59,763 nt of DNA from Thermoanaerobaculia bacterium (GCA_028066595.1 JALCBJ010000040.1:1-59763); one strand, 5' to 3'; shown: positions 18,841 through 28,518, numbered from the stretch's first letter. The notes: generated by a model not told the origin, from the letters alone. Numbers and translations are program-made.

Positions 18841-21750
18841 TCATCTCCTCCCGTCCCGAGGCTCGCCCTGGAGACGGCTCAGAACCGTCGCGATCCGCTC
18901 GGAGACAGGCTCCCGACCATAGACGGCTCGTACGCGGACCACTGCTGCCTCCGCACGGCGAGCCGCAGCCTTCGGATCGCCACACACCTGACATACCCGT
19001 TCGAGAGCATGTCGGAGGTCCGTCTCAGCCCACACGGCACCCGCGGGAAAGACCCCTTCATGCCGTGTGAGGCGGGAGAGCTCGTAGTCCACTGGATAGC
19101 CAGTGTCCTCGTCGAGGAAGTCCATGACACCACCATAGCCCGTCGCTATCACCGGCTTGCCGAGCCGGATTGCACGGAGCGCCCGCAGACCGAAGCCACT
19201 GCCGCGATCGAGGCTGATCCAGACGTCACACGAGGCCAGAAGCGCCGATTCGGGCACGGTCGGATCGTCGTGGATCACCACCGCGGACTCGCCGAGGGCC
19301 CGCGCTCTGCGACGCAGCTCGTCCACCAGCTCCGTTTTTCGCCCTGCTCGGTCGATGCGAATGGAGAGCAATGGCGTCCGTCCGGTCATTTGCGTCTCTC
19401 GTAGCAGACTGCTCCAGAGCTCCACTAGAGCCAAGGGCCGGGCTCGCTCGATGACGTCGCCTGCATCGAAGCTGCTGAAAAAGATCACTCGATCGTCATG
19501 GGCCGCCTCCTCGCCGTGCAGTGCCCGTTCCGCAGCGCCGCCCGAAGGGATCGGCACGTAGGGCGGCACGAGACGGACGGGACCATCGGCCAAGGGAGTG
19601 ACGGCGTTCTGGACGAACGTGCTCGGAGCCCAGATCTCGTCGAGCTCCCCCAGTCCACTGACTCCGCCGAGATGGAGATGCGCCAGATCCCATGACCACC
19701 AGCCAACCACTCGGCCTGCTCGTACCGAGATCGGCAGCGTGGAGAGCGCCTCGGCGGTCCGATACGGCGGAACGTGCAGCACGGTCAGATCGTAGGGCGC
19801 ACCGTTCGGCGGATGAATCCTGCCACCAGAGCTCTTCCCCCACACGTTCTGATCGAGTGCCAAACGAACGACGTCTCGATCGCATGAGGCCAGAGCCTCG
19901 CCCTGCTCTCTCGATGACTCCTCTCTCGAGGCGTCCTCCGCGAAGAACCCCACCAGTTGCACCCCTCCGGGACGGAGTCTCTCGGATTCAGACCGAGCCT
20001 TTTCCGATGGGGCTTCTTCAGGCCCGCTATCTGGGGTCATCGGCGGCGCCGCGATCGGCGGCTCGGCTCCCTCGCCCGACCATCGGTGGCGCAGCAATCC
20101 GAGACGCGAGCGCCAGCGCAGGGAACGACGTACCGGCGTCACGAACTCTTCTGCGACGTCGAATTCGACAGCGCCCTCGCGGCAGAACCAGTAGGCAAAG
20201 CTCTGTTGATCGTCTCCCAGTGGGTCGGGATAGTCCCTCCGCAGATCCTCTCGAATCTCGAAGAGCAACATCATCAGCCGGGTGATCAAAGGGCGCTCGT
20301 GCCGTCTTCCGGGAACCGGGTCATTGAGCCAGCTGATCAAGTTCCCCGCCCGGTATGTCCGCAGAGTGGCTAGCACCACCTCTTCGTCCAGCTGGGCGCG
20401 ATACACTCGGCCCGCTGCAGAATCGCCCCGTACGTTCAGATGGCGAGCGACGCGACGTGGCACACGGCTTCGCAATCCCCGTAGGAAGACTCTCGGCAGT
20501 GGCGGTCGTCCTCCGCTGGTCTCTTCGTCGACCCAATCCAGGAAGCCGTGAAGGTCGAGATCTTGCAGATCGGGGAACGTCAGGAGAAGGTCGTCCCGCT
20601 CCTCCCAGAGGGCCAGCACAGCCCGATTCACCCGACCGGCCGGGACGGGCAACGGTTCCTCGAGCCAACGAAAGAACGAGTCCGGGTGCGATGCATCGAA
20701 TGGATCGACCCAGCGCCTGGCTCGTGGATCCACGCGCTGCAAGGTCCGACGGGCCACATCGGGGATCGGTGCCACTTGCGCGCCCGACGAACCGAGGAAA
20801 TGGCCATAGGTGTAGGGATGTCGCTGCCAGCGTCGGTGTCCCGCGTCACACACCTGATCTCGGTACTCTTCGAAGAGAGGCCGCAGCTCAGGCCGCGAAC
20901 CCGGGGCCAGTCGATCCTGATGCTTGCTCACAGTTCGCAGATCGTCGAAGCGGACGCCGCTGAAGTGGAAGAACGCGACCTTCCTGCCGTCGACCCGCCA
21001 TGCACCGTCCACATGCCGGGGATGGCGATGCGGGAGATTCCAGTATGCGACGTTGTAGATCGGATCACGCTCGACGAACACGCCATCCACCAAGGCCGGC
21101 GCAAAGCTCGCCCATTGCTGATCGACAAAGAGTCCGTGGGGCGGATCCGCGAGACAAAAACGGTGCAGGCGGTCTTGCCACCAGTCGAGAAAGGCCTGGG
21201 TGGCATCGTCTAGCCGCAGGCCGAGGAATCCCAGGTTGTAAATGCCGACCTGGAGAATCTTGCGCTCTGCTGGATCGTGATCGTCGTCCAATGGCGCGGT
21301 GACGTGGGGCGTGAGTACGACAGGATGCTTGTCCAGTCGCGCCATCAGGCCTTCGAGGCGGTCGAGGATCCAGATATCAGGATCGAAATAGAACGCTCGA
21401 TCGTGTGCGAAGCGATCCCGCAAGACACTCAAGAGGAATGGCTTGACTGCGGTATTGAGCTCCAAGATGTCGTAGCGAAACGAGAAGCTCGAGAACGCCG
21501 GGATGCCTAGATCCTCGGCGAAGATGCAGCGAAAGGGCAGACTGTCGTAGTCGATCTCGGGATCCCGCCGATCGACGATGCACACGTAAATCTCCGCATC
21601 CGGGTGGTGTTCACGGTAGGAGCTGGCGAACACCGTGGCCATCGCCATGTAGTTGTGGGACGCGATCGTGCAAGCCGCAATGTCCCGGAGTGGCGCCGGC
21701 CGGGCAGGCCCACTCGACATGCTCGTCGACCCGCCACCGGGCGAGGTCAT
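18841..21750 (-). CDS. Giant glycosyltransferase with GT-A-like N terminus, repeats and degenerate GT4 domain
   Basis: The ATG at 21750 (969 aa) is preferred over the overlapping TTG at 21759 because AGGAG lies nine bases upstream of it. Residues about 25-310 are closely paralogous to the N terminus of the 1623-aa protein, with FDPD (122-125), NLGFLGLR, FLDWWQ, GLFVDQQW and YNVAYWNL. Repeat modules occupy about 317-545, followed by a Pro/Ser/Glu-rich linker. A GT4-like domain (about 595-955) ends the protein. Its catalytic loop reads D-R-G-S-G-F-G, placing Ser851 and Arg859 where GT4 enzymes have the E-x7-E glutamates, so this half is probably catalytically weak or a binding module. Unlike its paralogue it has no methyltransferase; one is encoded by the preceding gene. 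Confidence 0.83.
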   Translation of the reverse strand: MTSPGGGSTSMSSGPARPAPLRDIAACTIASHNYMAMATVFASSYREHHPDAEIYVCIVDRRDPEIDYDSLPFRCIFAEDLGIPAFSSFSFRYDILELNTAVKPFLLSVLRDRFAHDRAFYFDPDIWILDRLEGLMARLDKHPVVLTPHVTAPLDDDHDPAERKILQVGIYNLGFLGLRLDDATQAFLDWWQDRLHRFCLADPPHGLFVDQQWASFAPALVDGVFVERDPIYNVAYWNLPHRHPRHVDGAWRVDGRKVAFFHFSGVRFDDLRTVSKHQDRLAPGSRPELRPLFEEYRDQVCDAGHRRWQRHPYTYGHFLGSSGAQVAPIPDVARRTLQRVDPRARRWVDPFDASHPDSFFRWLEEPLPVPAGRVNRAVLALWEERDDLLLTFPDLQDLDLHGFLDWVDEETSGGRPPLPRVFLRGLRSRVPRRVARHLNVRGDSAAGRVYRAQLDEEVVLATLRTYRAGNLISWLNDPVPGRRHERPLITRLMMLLFEIREDLRRDYPDPLGDDQQSFAYWFCREGAVEFDVAEEFVTPVRRSLRWRSRLGLLRHRWSGEGAEPPIAAPPMTPDSGPEEAPSEKARSESERLRPGGVQLVGFFAEDASREESSREQGEALASCDRDVVRLALDQNVWGKSSGGRIHPPNGAPYDLTVLHVPPYRTAEALSTLPISVRAGRVVGWWSWDLAHLHLGGVSGLGELDEIWAPSTFVQNAVTPLADGPVRLVPPYVPIPSGGAAERALHGEEAAHDDRVIFFSSFDAGDVIERARPLALVELWSSLLRETQMTGRTPLLSIRIDRAGRKTELVDELRRRARALGESAVVIHDDPTVPESALLASCDVWISLDRGSGFGLRALRAIRLGKPVIATGYGGVMDFLDEDTGYPVDYELSRLTRHEGVFPAGAVWAETDLRHALERVCQVCGDPKAAARRAEAAVVRVRAVYGREPVSERIATVLSRLQGEPRDGRR

Positions 21751-21755
21751 CGAGC

Positions 21756-22718
21756 TCAACTCCTATCGGACGGACGCCGGAGGTAGCGTAGGAGACGCAA
21801 CCCGCCCCATACCACCGGCCGTCCCTTGTCGTCGACTTCGTCCAGTGGGTTCGTCAGCGTCGACAAGACCCCGGCGTCGATCAGCTCCTCGTGTCTGCGC
21901 AAGGCCTCGTCGATCCCGTCGCGGACGTGGGCGTAGTGGCAGTCGTGGAAAAGGAGGTGTGCCTCGTCAGCGAGGTGCGGCAAAGTTCCTTCGACGTCTC
22001 GCAGGACGCCTTCGTCGGAATGATCTCCGTCGATCAGCGCGAAGTCGAAGGGGCCGCCAGCCACCTCGCGCGCCTCCGCCAGTGCGTCGGGTGAGTAGCC
22101 CCGGATCACCGTCGCGCGACGCTCCATCCATCGAGCGGCATCTTCGAGTACTTTGGGCTCCGGGTCGACGCACACGAGACGACCCGTTCCGACATCGTCT
22201 AGCGCCGCGCACATCATGGCCGCGGAACCACCTCGAAAGGTACCGATCTCCAGGCTTCGCTCCGGACGGAGGCCAAACACCAGACTGTAGAGCAGCACCC
22301 GCTCGGGTGGAAGCATTTCGGCTCCGACCTCGAGCGCTCGTGTCAACGACAGACCTTCACTCACGTGACGCTCCTGCTGTCTTCTGTTCGCGGTGAAGGT
22401 ATCGACGGGCACGGACGGGGAGTCGGCGCACTGCGGATGGATCGCCTGTCGGCTCGCGAGCTCTTCGACCGCATCGAGCATCGCCTCGATCGCCTTGGCC
22501 TGGCGGTCGAACGCCGACGCGGTCCACCAAAAAAGAGCCTTCTTCAGCCCAGAGAACCGACCGCCGACAGGATCGATACGGAAGGCTCGCTGTAGCTCAC
22601 GAGCTCGTCGGAGATGAGATCGTACGCCCATCAATCCGCCGCCCATCGACGACCCTTCTTTCAGCTCGTCTCTCACGACCTCGATGACTCCTGCGGCTGT
22701 CAGTGGCTGTGCTTTCAT
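21756..22718 (-). CDS. Class I SAM-dependent methyltransferase (CmcI/Methyltransf_24-like)
   Basis: The protein has 320 aa. Motif I is LEIGTFRGGSA and the adenosine-contacting acid follows in VCVDPEPK. The FALIDGDHS segment and HDCHY block are typical of the Methyltransf_24/CmcI group, which includes O-methyltransferases of antibiotics and glycans. The N-terminal 110 residues are helical and unassigned. It overlaps the upstream GT2-GT4 gene by 4 nt, and its stop lies 5 nt before the ATG of the giant GT. It likely methylates a sugar hydroxyl or carboxyl of the glycan made by this operon. It thus supplies in trans what the 1623-aa protein has built in; that comparison is inference. Confidence 0.83.
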   Translation of the reverse strand: MKAQPLTAAGVIEVVRDELKEGSSMGGGLMGVRSHLRRARELQRAFRIDPVGGRFSGLKKALFWWTASAFDRQAKAIEAMLDAVEELASRQAIHPQCADSPSVPVDTFTANRRQQERHVSEGLSLTRALEVGAEMLPPERVLLYSLVFGLRPERSLEIGTFRGGSAAMMCAALDDVGTGRLVCVDPEPKVLEDAARWMERRATVIRGYSPDALAEAREVAGGPFDFALIDGDHSDEGVLRDVEGTLPHLADEAHLLFHDCHYAHVRDGIDEALRRHEELIDAGVLSTLTNPLDEVDDKGRPVVWGGLRLLRYLRRPSDRS

Positions 22719-25132
22719 GTCGTCCGTTCCTGCACCGACTCCGCGGGGTGCTTTCCGACTCGCTCCAAGGCCCGCCGGTAGACGCCCTCGAAGCCCTCCG
22801 CCATGGTGACGTGTGTGAATCTCTCCAACAAGTGTTCGCGTCCCACGCGACCCAAGCTGCGGCGAGCGGGCCCCAGGGCGACGATCTCGCAGATCGCCTG
22901 CGCCAGCGCTTCGCTATCGCCAGGCGGCACCAGGCGGCCGGTCTCACCGTCGGTGATGATCTCCGGCGGTCCGCCCGCTGAGCAGCCGATCGCCGGCCGA
23001 GCGTAGTTCATCGCTTCCAAGTAGATCAAACCGAACGACTCGTAAAGCGACGGCGCCACCAGGAGGTCACTATCCCGATAGAGCCGATGTAGCTCATCGT
23101 CCGGCACGTAGCCCTGGAACTCGACACGCGAGGCCAGCTCCGGGTGCTTGTGGGCGAAATACGCTGGATAGCCCACACCATGGGTGTCCGCGAACCCGTC
23201 GTGGTCACTGTTGTCACTCCCGGCCAGAACGAAGCGCACGTGCCGATGCTGCACCAAGACCTTCGGTATGGCCTCGAAGAGATCGAGGATTCCCTTGCGG
23301 CTTTCGAGCCGGCCGACGAACAGTACGGTCACCTCTTCTTCCGTCTCGCTTTCTCCTGGGTCCGGAGCCAGCCGCGTCTCATCCACCGGCTCGACGCCGT
23401 AGAGAACGATCTCGTGTCGTGCGTCCGACGTGTCGAAGTCGTAGATTCGTTCCAAGGTGCGCGCCGTCGCCTCGGTGTTGGAGACCACCGCCGCGGCACG
23501 GTTCAGTAACTCGGCTTCCAAGTCACCCAGGAGCCGGTACTCCGCGGGTACTTCGCCGTGGGCGAATTCTTTGATCTGGCGCATGGCGGTCACCACCCGC
23601 ACCACGACCGGTAGCTCACCCGACACCGCGGTCACCAGCCCATCGAGGTTCCACAACGGTGTGTCCACGACCTGAATCCGATGATTGACCAGCAAGTCGC
23701 GGATCTCGTCATAGGCAGCATGGCTCCAGTCGAGCCAGGCTGCGGTGGTGCTGTATTCGGCACCGAGCAGGGCATAGCGCCGGCGTGGGGCAGAACGGAT
23801 CTCGTGGAGATAGACGCCGTCGCGCAGCAGAGTCCGCCGAGATTCTCCCAAGGTGATCACATGCACCTCGTGGCCCAGCTCTGCCAGTCCTTTGGCCAGA
23901 ATCTCAGAGCTTCGGGCGACCCCCTCGGTGGAAGCCGGCGGATAGCCGACGCTGAGCAACGCAAGGCGCAGAGGTGGAAGGTCCAGGGTCTTCACGGGTC
24001 GGCTACGGGGTCCTACGAGTGGGGTGCCGGCGAGGTGGCAATCTCCTGACATACCGCCGGTGGACGAGGCGTCGCGAAAGGGAAGGAACGGTCGAGAGAC
24101 TCGTGTCAGGTCGACAGGCATGCGGCGACGTCCGAAGAGGCCGGTCCAGAAGCCCTCTCGCCAGCCTCGTTGCAACTGCCGTCGGATCTTCCGCCGCAGG
24201 TCCTCATCGATCTGATCGCGTTCCGCCAGATCGGAGACGACCGAATAGAAGTGGAAAGTATGACGCAGTGCTTGCCGGAAGCTGCTCCGAAGGCCGAGTG
24301 CACGACGACCGTTCTTGAGCGCGAAGTAGATCGTCGAGCGCAGCCAGCAATACCAATTCAGATCGTACCGCGACTTGTGGCTACGGTTCCGACCTGCGGC
24401 AGGGGCGTGGTACACCACGCCCTGCCGTAGTTGGACCAGAGCATGGCCCGCCAATCCGAAGCGGACGGCGCTGTCGGCATCGTCGAACAGATATTCGAAG
24501 CGCTCGTCGAACCCGCCGAGCGCAACCAGTGCCGAGCGACGATAGCTCATGTTCGTGCCGTGAAAGCGCGGGAACCAGAACTCGCGCGGTGTCACGGAAG
24601 CGGGAATCACTTCTGGCGGAGCCGACTCGTCCCACCGGACGTCGTCTTGTTCCGCCAGCGCCGACACCAGGCCGCTCAGGAACTGCACGCCGGAATCCGA
24701 CTCTTCCGGGGCGACGAGGTAGGTGCGTCCGCCGACGCCTGCCACCTGCGGATGAGCACGGTAGGCGTCGGCCAGTTGGGTCAACCAGGTTGGCGCGGGA
24801 ACGGAGTCGTCATCGATGAACGCCACGACTTCGCCCAGTACTTGGCGGATCCCCACGTTTCGGGATACCGAGAGGTTGAACTCGGCGCACCGAGCGACGT
24901 GAACACGCCCGGAGAATTCATCCTCGAGCATCTCGAACGTGTCGTCGTGGGTGGGGCCCACGACCACCACCACCTCGAAATCTGTGTGGGTCTGGCGGCG
25001 AAGAGCGTGTAGCACCGACCGTAGCGGCTCACAGCGGTCGCAGGTGTTGATCACGACGGAGATCGTCGGACCAGGTGCCTGCAGTGAAGCCGGAGCGGCC
25101 TGCGCGTCCTGGGTTTCGATAGGAGAGCTCAT
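22715..25132 (-). CDS. GT2-GT4 fusion glycosyltransferase
   Basis: The protein has 805 aa. Residues about 23-260 are a GT2 (GT-A fold) domain with SVVINTCDR, the FIDDDS donor/metal motif and an F-D-E-R-F block. A helical linker leads to a GT4 domain (about 385-800) with GVARSSEILAKGL, VGRLESRKGILDL, the E-x7-E pair in ESFGLIYLEAM, and GGPPEII. Both catalytic sites look intact, so one protein can add two consecutive sugars. It overlaps both neighbours by 4 nt (ATGA), which suggests translational coupling with the sulfotransferase upstream and the methyltransferase downstream. No membrane segment is seen. Donor sugars are unknown. Confidence 0.87.
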   Translation of the reverse strand: MSSPIETQDAQAAPASLQAPGPTISVVINTCDRCEPLRSVLHALRRQTHTDFEVVVVVGPTHDDTFEMLEDEFSGRVHVARCAEFNLSVSRNVGIRQVLGEVVAFIDDDSVPAPTWLTQLADAYRAHPQVAGVGGRTYLVAPEESDSGVQFLSGLVSALAEQDDVRWDESAPPEVIPASVTPREFWFPRFHGTNMSYRRSALVALGGFDERFEYLFDDADSAVRFGLAGHALVQLRQGVVYHAPAAGRNRSHKSRYDLNWYCWLRSTIYFALKNGRRALGLRSSFRQALRHTFHFYSVVSDLAERDQIDEDLRRKIRRQLQRGWREGFWTGLFGRRRMPVDLTRVSRPFLPFRDASSTGGMSGDCHLAGTPLVGPRSRPVKTLDLPPLRLALLSVGYPPASTEGVARSSEILAKGLAELGHEVHVITLGESRRTLLRDGVYLHEIRSAPRRRYALLGAEYSTTAAWLDWSHAAYDEIRDLLVNHRIQVVDTPLWNLDGLVTAVSGELPVVVRVVTAMRQIKEFAHGEVPAEYRLLGDLEAELLNRAAAVVSNTEATARTLERIYDFDTSDARHEIVLYGVEPVDETRLAPDPGESETEEEVTVLFVGRLESRKGILDLFEAIPKVLVQHRHVRFVLAGSDNSDHDGFADTHGVGYPAYFAHKHPELASRVEFQGYVPDDELHRLYRDSDLLVAPSLYESFGLIYLEAMNYARPAIGCSAGGPPEIITDGETGRLVPPGDSEALAQAICEIVALGPARRSLGRVGREHLLERFTHVTMAEGFEGVYRRALERVGKHPAESVQERTT

Positions 25133-26412
25133 GACTCCGACGGGTGCGGACCCTGCAATCGACTCTCCAAAGACTCGATCCGCTCCAGGAGCTCCCGCTC
25201 TCGACGATCCCGGACGGCGAGCTCCTCCTTCAACGCGTCCACGTATTCGCCACTTGCGGCTCGCGTGTCCTCGAGACCTTGCTGCAACGAGGCCGAATAC
25301 TCCTCGGCGCGGGCGAGCGCCTCGCGTAGGGATACAACGTAGGACTCCTGTTCCTCTCGCTGGGCTTCGAGGCGTGCCACCGTGGCGGAGAGTGAAGCTA
25401 CGTATTCCTCCTGCTCTGCTTCACGCCGTTCTCTGCCGCGCTCCATCGAGACGACGTAGCGGTCCTTTTCCTTGATCGCCCGACGCAACAGCGAACGATC
25501 GGCATCGCATTCTGCCATCCGTTCTACCCACGGGACCACAGCGCCGAGGTGGAAGAGCCGATCGGCGGCCTCCAGCTCGGACCACGATGTCTCGACGGCG
25601 GGGTTGGATCCAGCGCTGCTCTCCGGATCCAGCTCGCAGAATGCTCGATGGCATCGGTGCACCCACGGGAAGTCACGCCGCAGCAGACTTCGGTCTGCAT
25701 CTTCTACGCTGTGGTGAACCTGGGACGACTCGAGAGCCTGATCTGCCGCTCCGCTCCAACGATCGAATCGGTGGCTCAGTCCGAGGCCCTTCATCATGCC
25801 CGGAATGGTCTTCCCGGGGTCCGCCATCAGCTCCTCGAATCGAACGTAGGCGCGCTTCCAAACGCGCGTCGAACGTTCCGCCTCCAGAACGTGCCGCATC
25901 CATAGCAGCAATGCCCGTTCTCGCTGCATCCCGTCGCGACGTTGCAACGAACGCGCGACCGCCAGTGGATGTCGGTGGACCACGACGAATCGCACATCGG
26001 CCCGCGCGAGGATTCCGTCCCAGAGCGGCAGTAAGCGGCAGAGACGTGGGTCCTTCAAAACCCACAAATCGCGTTCGGAGAAGTCCCGCTCGAAGATCTC
26101 CTCCAGGCTGCGCCGCGCCTCTCTCGCCGCGGCGGAGCCGAACTCTTCCTGCCATGGCCTGGGATCATCCCATTCCCGTCCTACGGCACGAAGAAAGTCG
26201 TTGTGAGCCTCGACCACCGCTCGATGCTCGAAATAGCCACCGGGATTATCGACCCGTCCCGACAGCAGCTCGCCGCCGAAATCGCAGCCCAACTCACCCA
26301 GCAAGCGCGCCGTGGCCGACGTGCCGCTGCGGTGCATACCCAACACCACGATTCCTAACGGAGAAGGTCGGGAATTCGTCTCCAGGTCTTCGGGCGATGG
26401 GGGCGTCGTCAC
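25129..26412 (-). CDS. Sulfotransferase-family protein with C-terminal coiled coil
   Basis: The frame is open to 26580, but that part lies over the 3' end of the upstream gene. The GTG at 26412 forms a GTGA overlap with that gene's stop, as at other junctions in this operon, and gives 427 aa. The PAPS-binding loop GMHRSGTS is at residues 25-32 and the second PAPS contact lies in FVVVHRHPLAVARS, both typical of Sulfotransfer_3-type enzymes. From about residue 325 a long Glu/Arg/Gln-rich heptad region (repeated EEYVASL, ESYVVSL) forms a coiled coil. The reaction would be sulfate transfer from PAPS to a sugar hydroxyl, on the glycan assembled by the downstream glycosyltransferases. The coiled coil may hold the enzyme in a complex with them. 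Confidence 0.82.
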   Translation of the reverse strand: MTTPPSPEDLETNSRPSPLGIVVLGMHRSGTSATARLLGELGCDFGGELLSGRVDNPGGYFEHRAVVEAHNDFLRAVGREWDDPRPWQEEFGSAAAREARRSLEEIFERDFSERDLWVLKDPRLCRLLPLWDGILARADVRFVVVHRHPLAVARSLQRRDGMQRERALLLWMRHVLEAERSTRVWKRAYVRFEELMADPGKTIPGMMKGLGLSHRFDRWSGAADQALESSQVHHSVEDADRSLLRRDFPWVHRCHRAFCELDPESSAGSNPAVETSWSELEAADRLFHLGAVVPWVERMAECDADRSLLRRAIKEKDRYVVSMERGRERREAEQEEYVASLSATVARLEAQREEQESYVVSLREALARAEEYSASLQQGLEDTRAASGEYVDALKEELAVRDRRERELLERIESLESRLQGPHPSES

Positions 26413-28232
26413 GTTTCCAGGGGGCGTATCAATTCCCACTCCTCCGGCGTCGGCTGAAAGACTACCGTACCGACACACCCTGGTCCGGTATGGGTCCCAA
26501 CCGCCGGACCAATATCCGACCGGACGGTCTCGGAGATCTTGAATTCCGTGGACATGAGTCGTGCGAGGCGGTCCGCCCACACCGGGGCTTGTGCGTGGAC
26601 GATACCCATGACGATGGGCCTAGTGGGATCGACCTGCGCCGACAGGAGCTCCACGATGCGGGAATGCACCCGTCGCCCTCCTCGCGCCTGATCGACGGCC
26701 GTGACCTCGCCGTCCACCACCCCGAGGATCGGTTTGATGCCCAGTAACTTCCCGACCATCGCCTGGGCCTTGCCGATCCGCCCGCCCTTGACCAAGAAGT
26801 CCAACGTATCGACCGCGAACAAGACATGAAGACGCTTCGCCATGTCGCGGATGCGCTGCGCGATGGCAAAGACGCCCTCGCCCCGTGCCGCCAAGCGGGA
26901 GGCGAAGAGGACCATCAGCCCGAGGCCGACCGAAACGTTGGAGGAATCGACCACCTCGAGAGCGCACCCTTGCCGATTCGGCGACAAGTGGTCGAACGAG
27001 CGGATGCCGCGCATGGCCGCGCTCCGGGCGTTCTGGGTGGCTTGTGACAGTTTCGAGGAAATGTGCACGGACACGATGTCCTGCTCCTCGATGATGTCGT
27101 GGAAATGTTCGTAGAAGACCTCTTCTGGCGGTGCCTGGGTCGACGGGTGGTGCTCCGACTCCTCGAGCATGCGGTAGAAGTCCCGCGCCCGGATGTCGAC
27201 ACCGTCGCGAAGGGCTTCCCCGCCGAAAATCACCGTCAGCGGAACCACTTCCACATCGTGCTGGCGCAGCAGCTCCGGTGGCATATCGGACGTCGAGTCG
27301 GTAACCACGCGTACCGAGCTACGCGGTCGCTCGAGGTGTAGCGCACCCCTCTCCCGCATCTTCTCCACCGCCTGTAGCACCAGGGCATCGGTCGCCGTCA
27401 GGTTGTCGAGGACGTCCCCGAGGGTGTCGCAGCGGTGGATCACGCGGGCGAGCATCGCCTCGTGCGGCGTCAGCTCGCCGGACGGAATGTCGCGCAGATT
27501 CGAAAGACGCACTCGGGTACGTAGATCGGGTAGCTCCAGGTGAACCTCCTCCAGGGCTTGAACCAAGAGGGGCTCGAGATCGCTTTCGATGGTTTGGGGA
27601 ACCGACCGCCCAGCCTGGTCGATCGGCCCCACGGTGACACGAAACGGTCCGGTGCTGGCACGGCTTAGACGGCAGAACGCCTTGACACCTTCGATCTTCG
27701 ATTGTTGGGCATGTATCGGCAGGCCTCGGCGGAACGCGACGAAGCCGTCGGCGACCTGCACGAGGCCGGTGAGAAGGCAACGATGGAGGCCACGCACCAG
27801 GTCGAGCAGAGGCATGAGAGCCGTGTCACCGACGAGATACTGGAGGGCCGGATCGGCATCGACACCAATCTCACGGCCCACGAGTACGAGGAGAATGCGT
27901 CGCTGGATCTCGTCTTGCGCCAGACCGTCTACGCGCAGGTAGAGGACCTCGTCCGGCAGATCCGGTTCGTCGCTACGATGGCCCATGACCACCAAGATGC
28001 GGCGCATCTTGGCAGGGTCCCGCACCGCGAACGATTCCAGGATCGATCCGTCGCCGAAGCCGGGCAACTCCTCGGTACCCACGATGACGCTGGGACCCAG
28101 GCCGCGAGCGAAACGGAGGCCCTCTTCCGCCGATGCGGTCGGAACCACCTCATAACCGCGCTTCGCCAAGCCTTCGGCGAGCACTCTTCGCCGCTGGTCG
28201 TCCTGATCGACGATCAATACCGCTGGTCGCAA
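26409..28232 (-). CDS. DegV-family fatty-acid-binding protein fused to pseudo-receiver and PATAN-like domains
   Basis: The protein has 607 aa. Residues 1-120 resemble a response-regulator receiver (LIVDQDDQ at the acidic pocket), but the phospho-acceptor site reads V-G-T-E-E-L-P-G, with Thr53 in place of Asp. About 130-300 matches the DUF4388/PATAN type seen in gliding and polysaccharide regulators. About 306-592 is a complete DegV/FakB fold with VTDSTSD, STQAPP, SSKLSQATQ, FLVKGGRIGKAQ and a THTGPG motif, so it should bind a fatty acid. The TTG start at 28232 has GGGAG upstream. It is the first gene of the operon 28232-16518 and overlaps the sulfotransferase gene by 4 nt. I infer a regulatory link between acyl chains and glycan production. 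Confidence 0.8.
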   Translation of the reverse strand: MRPAVLIVDQDDQRRRVLAEGLAKRGYEVVPTASAEEGLRFARGLGPSVIVGTEELPGFGDGSILESFAVRDPAKMRRILVVMGHRSDEPDLPDEVLYLRVDGLAQDEIQRRILLVLVGREIGVDADPALQYLVGDTALMPLLDLVRGLHRCLLTGLVQVADGFVAFRRGLPIHAQQSKIEGVKAFCRLSRASTGPFRVTVGPIDQAGRSVPQTIESDLEPLLVQALEEVHLELPDLRTRVRLSNLRDIPSGELTPHEAMLARVIHRCDTLGDVLDNLTATDALVLQAVEKMRERGALHLERPRSSVRVVTDSTSDMPPELLRQHDVEVVPLTVIFGGEALRDGVDIRARDFYRMLEESEHHPSTQAPPEEVFYEHFHDIIEEQDIVSVHISSKLSQATQNARSAAMRGIRSFDHLSPNRQGCALEVVDSSNVSVGLGLMVLFASRLAARGEGVFAIAQRIRDMAKRLHVLFAVDTLDFLVKGGRIGKAQAMVGKLLGIKPILGVVDGEVTAVDQARGGRRVHSRIVELLSAQVDPTRPIVMGIVHAQAPVWADRLARLMSTEFKISETVRSDIGPAVGTHTGPGCVGTVVFQPTPEEWELIRPLET

Positions 28233-28492
28233 GAGCCTCTCCCTGCGTCCGCCGAGCCAAACTCGTCATGGAACGTAGACCAATCAATCCATCTGACCGA
28301 GCTCGGCGGCAACGAGGGTGTCTGCCAGCTCAGCTCTAGAAGTATACCGGCGCTTTGTCTCGCCTCGGCGCACGACCCGCGCCGGAAATCGGAGCAGGGA
28401 GAGATTGGACCGGCACTCCCGAACAGGAGTACTTCGCTGGATGACCGACCCGCCGCCCTCGGCAACACACCGAAGGACTTTTTGGTCAACCG

Positions 28493-28508
28493 GCCGACAG
28501 CTGTCGGC
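28493..28508 (-). terminator. 16-bp perfect palindrome 3' of the NTF2-like gene
   Basis: The sequence gccgacagctgtcggc is a perfect palindrome 10 bp beyond the stop of the minus-strand gene ending at 28519, with weaker outer pairing (AACCG/CGGTT). It could fold into a hairpin at the end of the pheA-side transcript. No T tract follows, so intrinsic termination is doubtful; a protein-binding site is the alternative. The rest of the 28233-28518 gap shows nothing recognisable. Confidence 0.35.
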
Positions 28509-28518
28509 GACTACCGGT

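Noticed and set aside
25587..26747. 386-codon plus-strand frame
   Set aside because: It is antisense to the sulfotransferase and DegV genes and has shadow-like composition.
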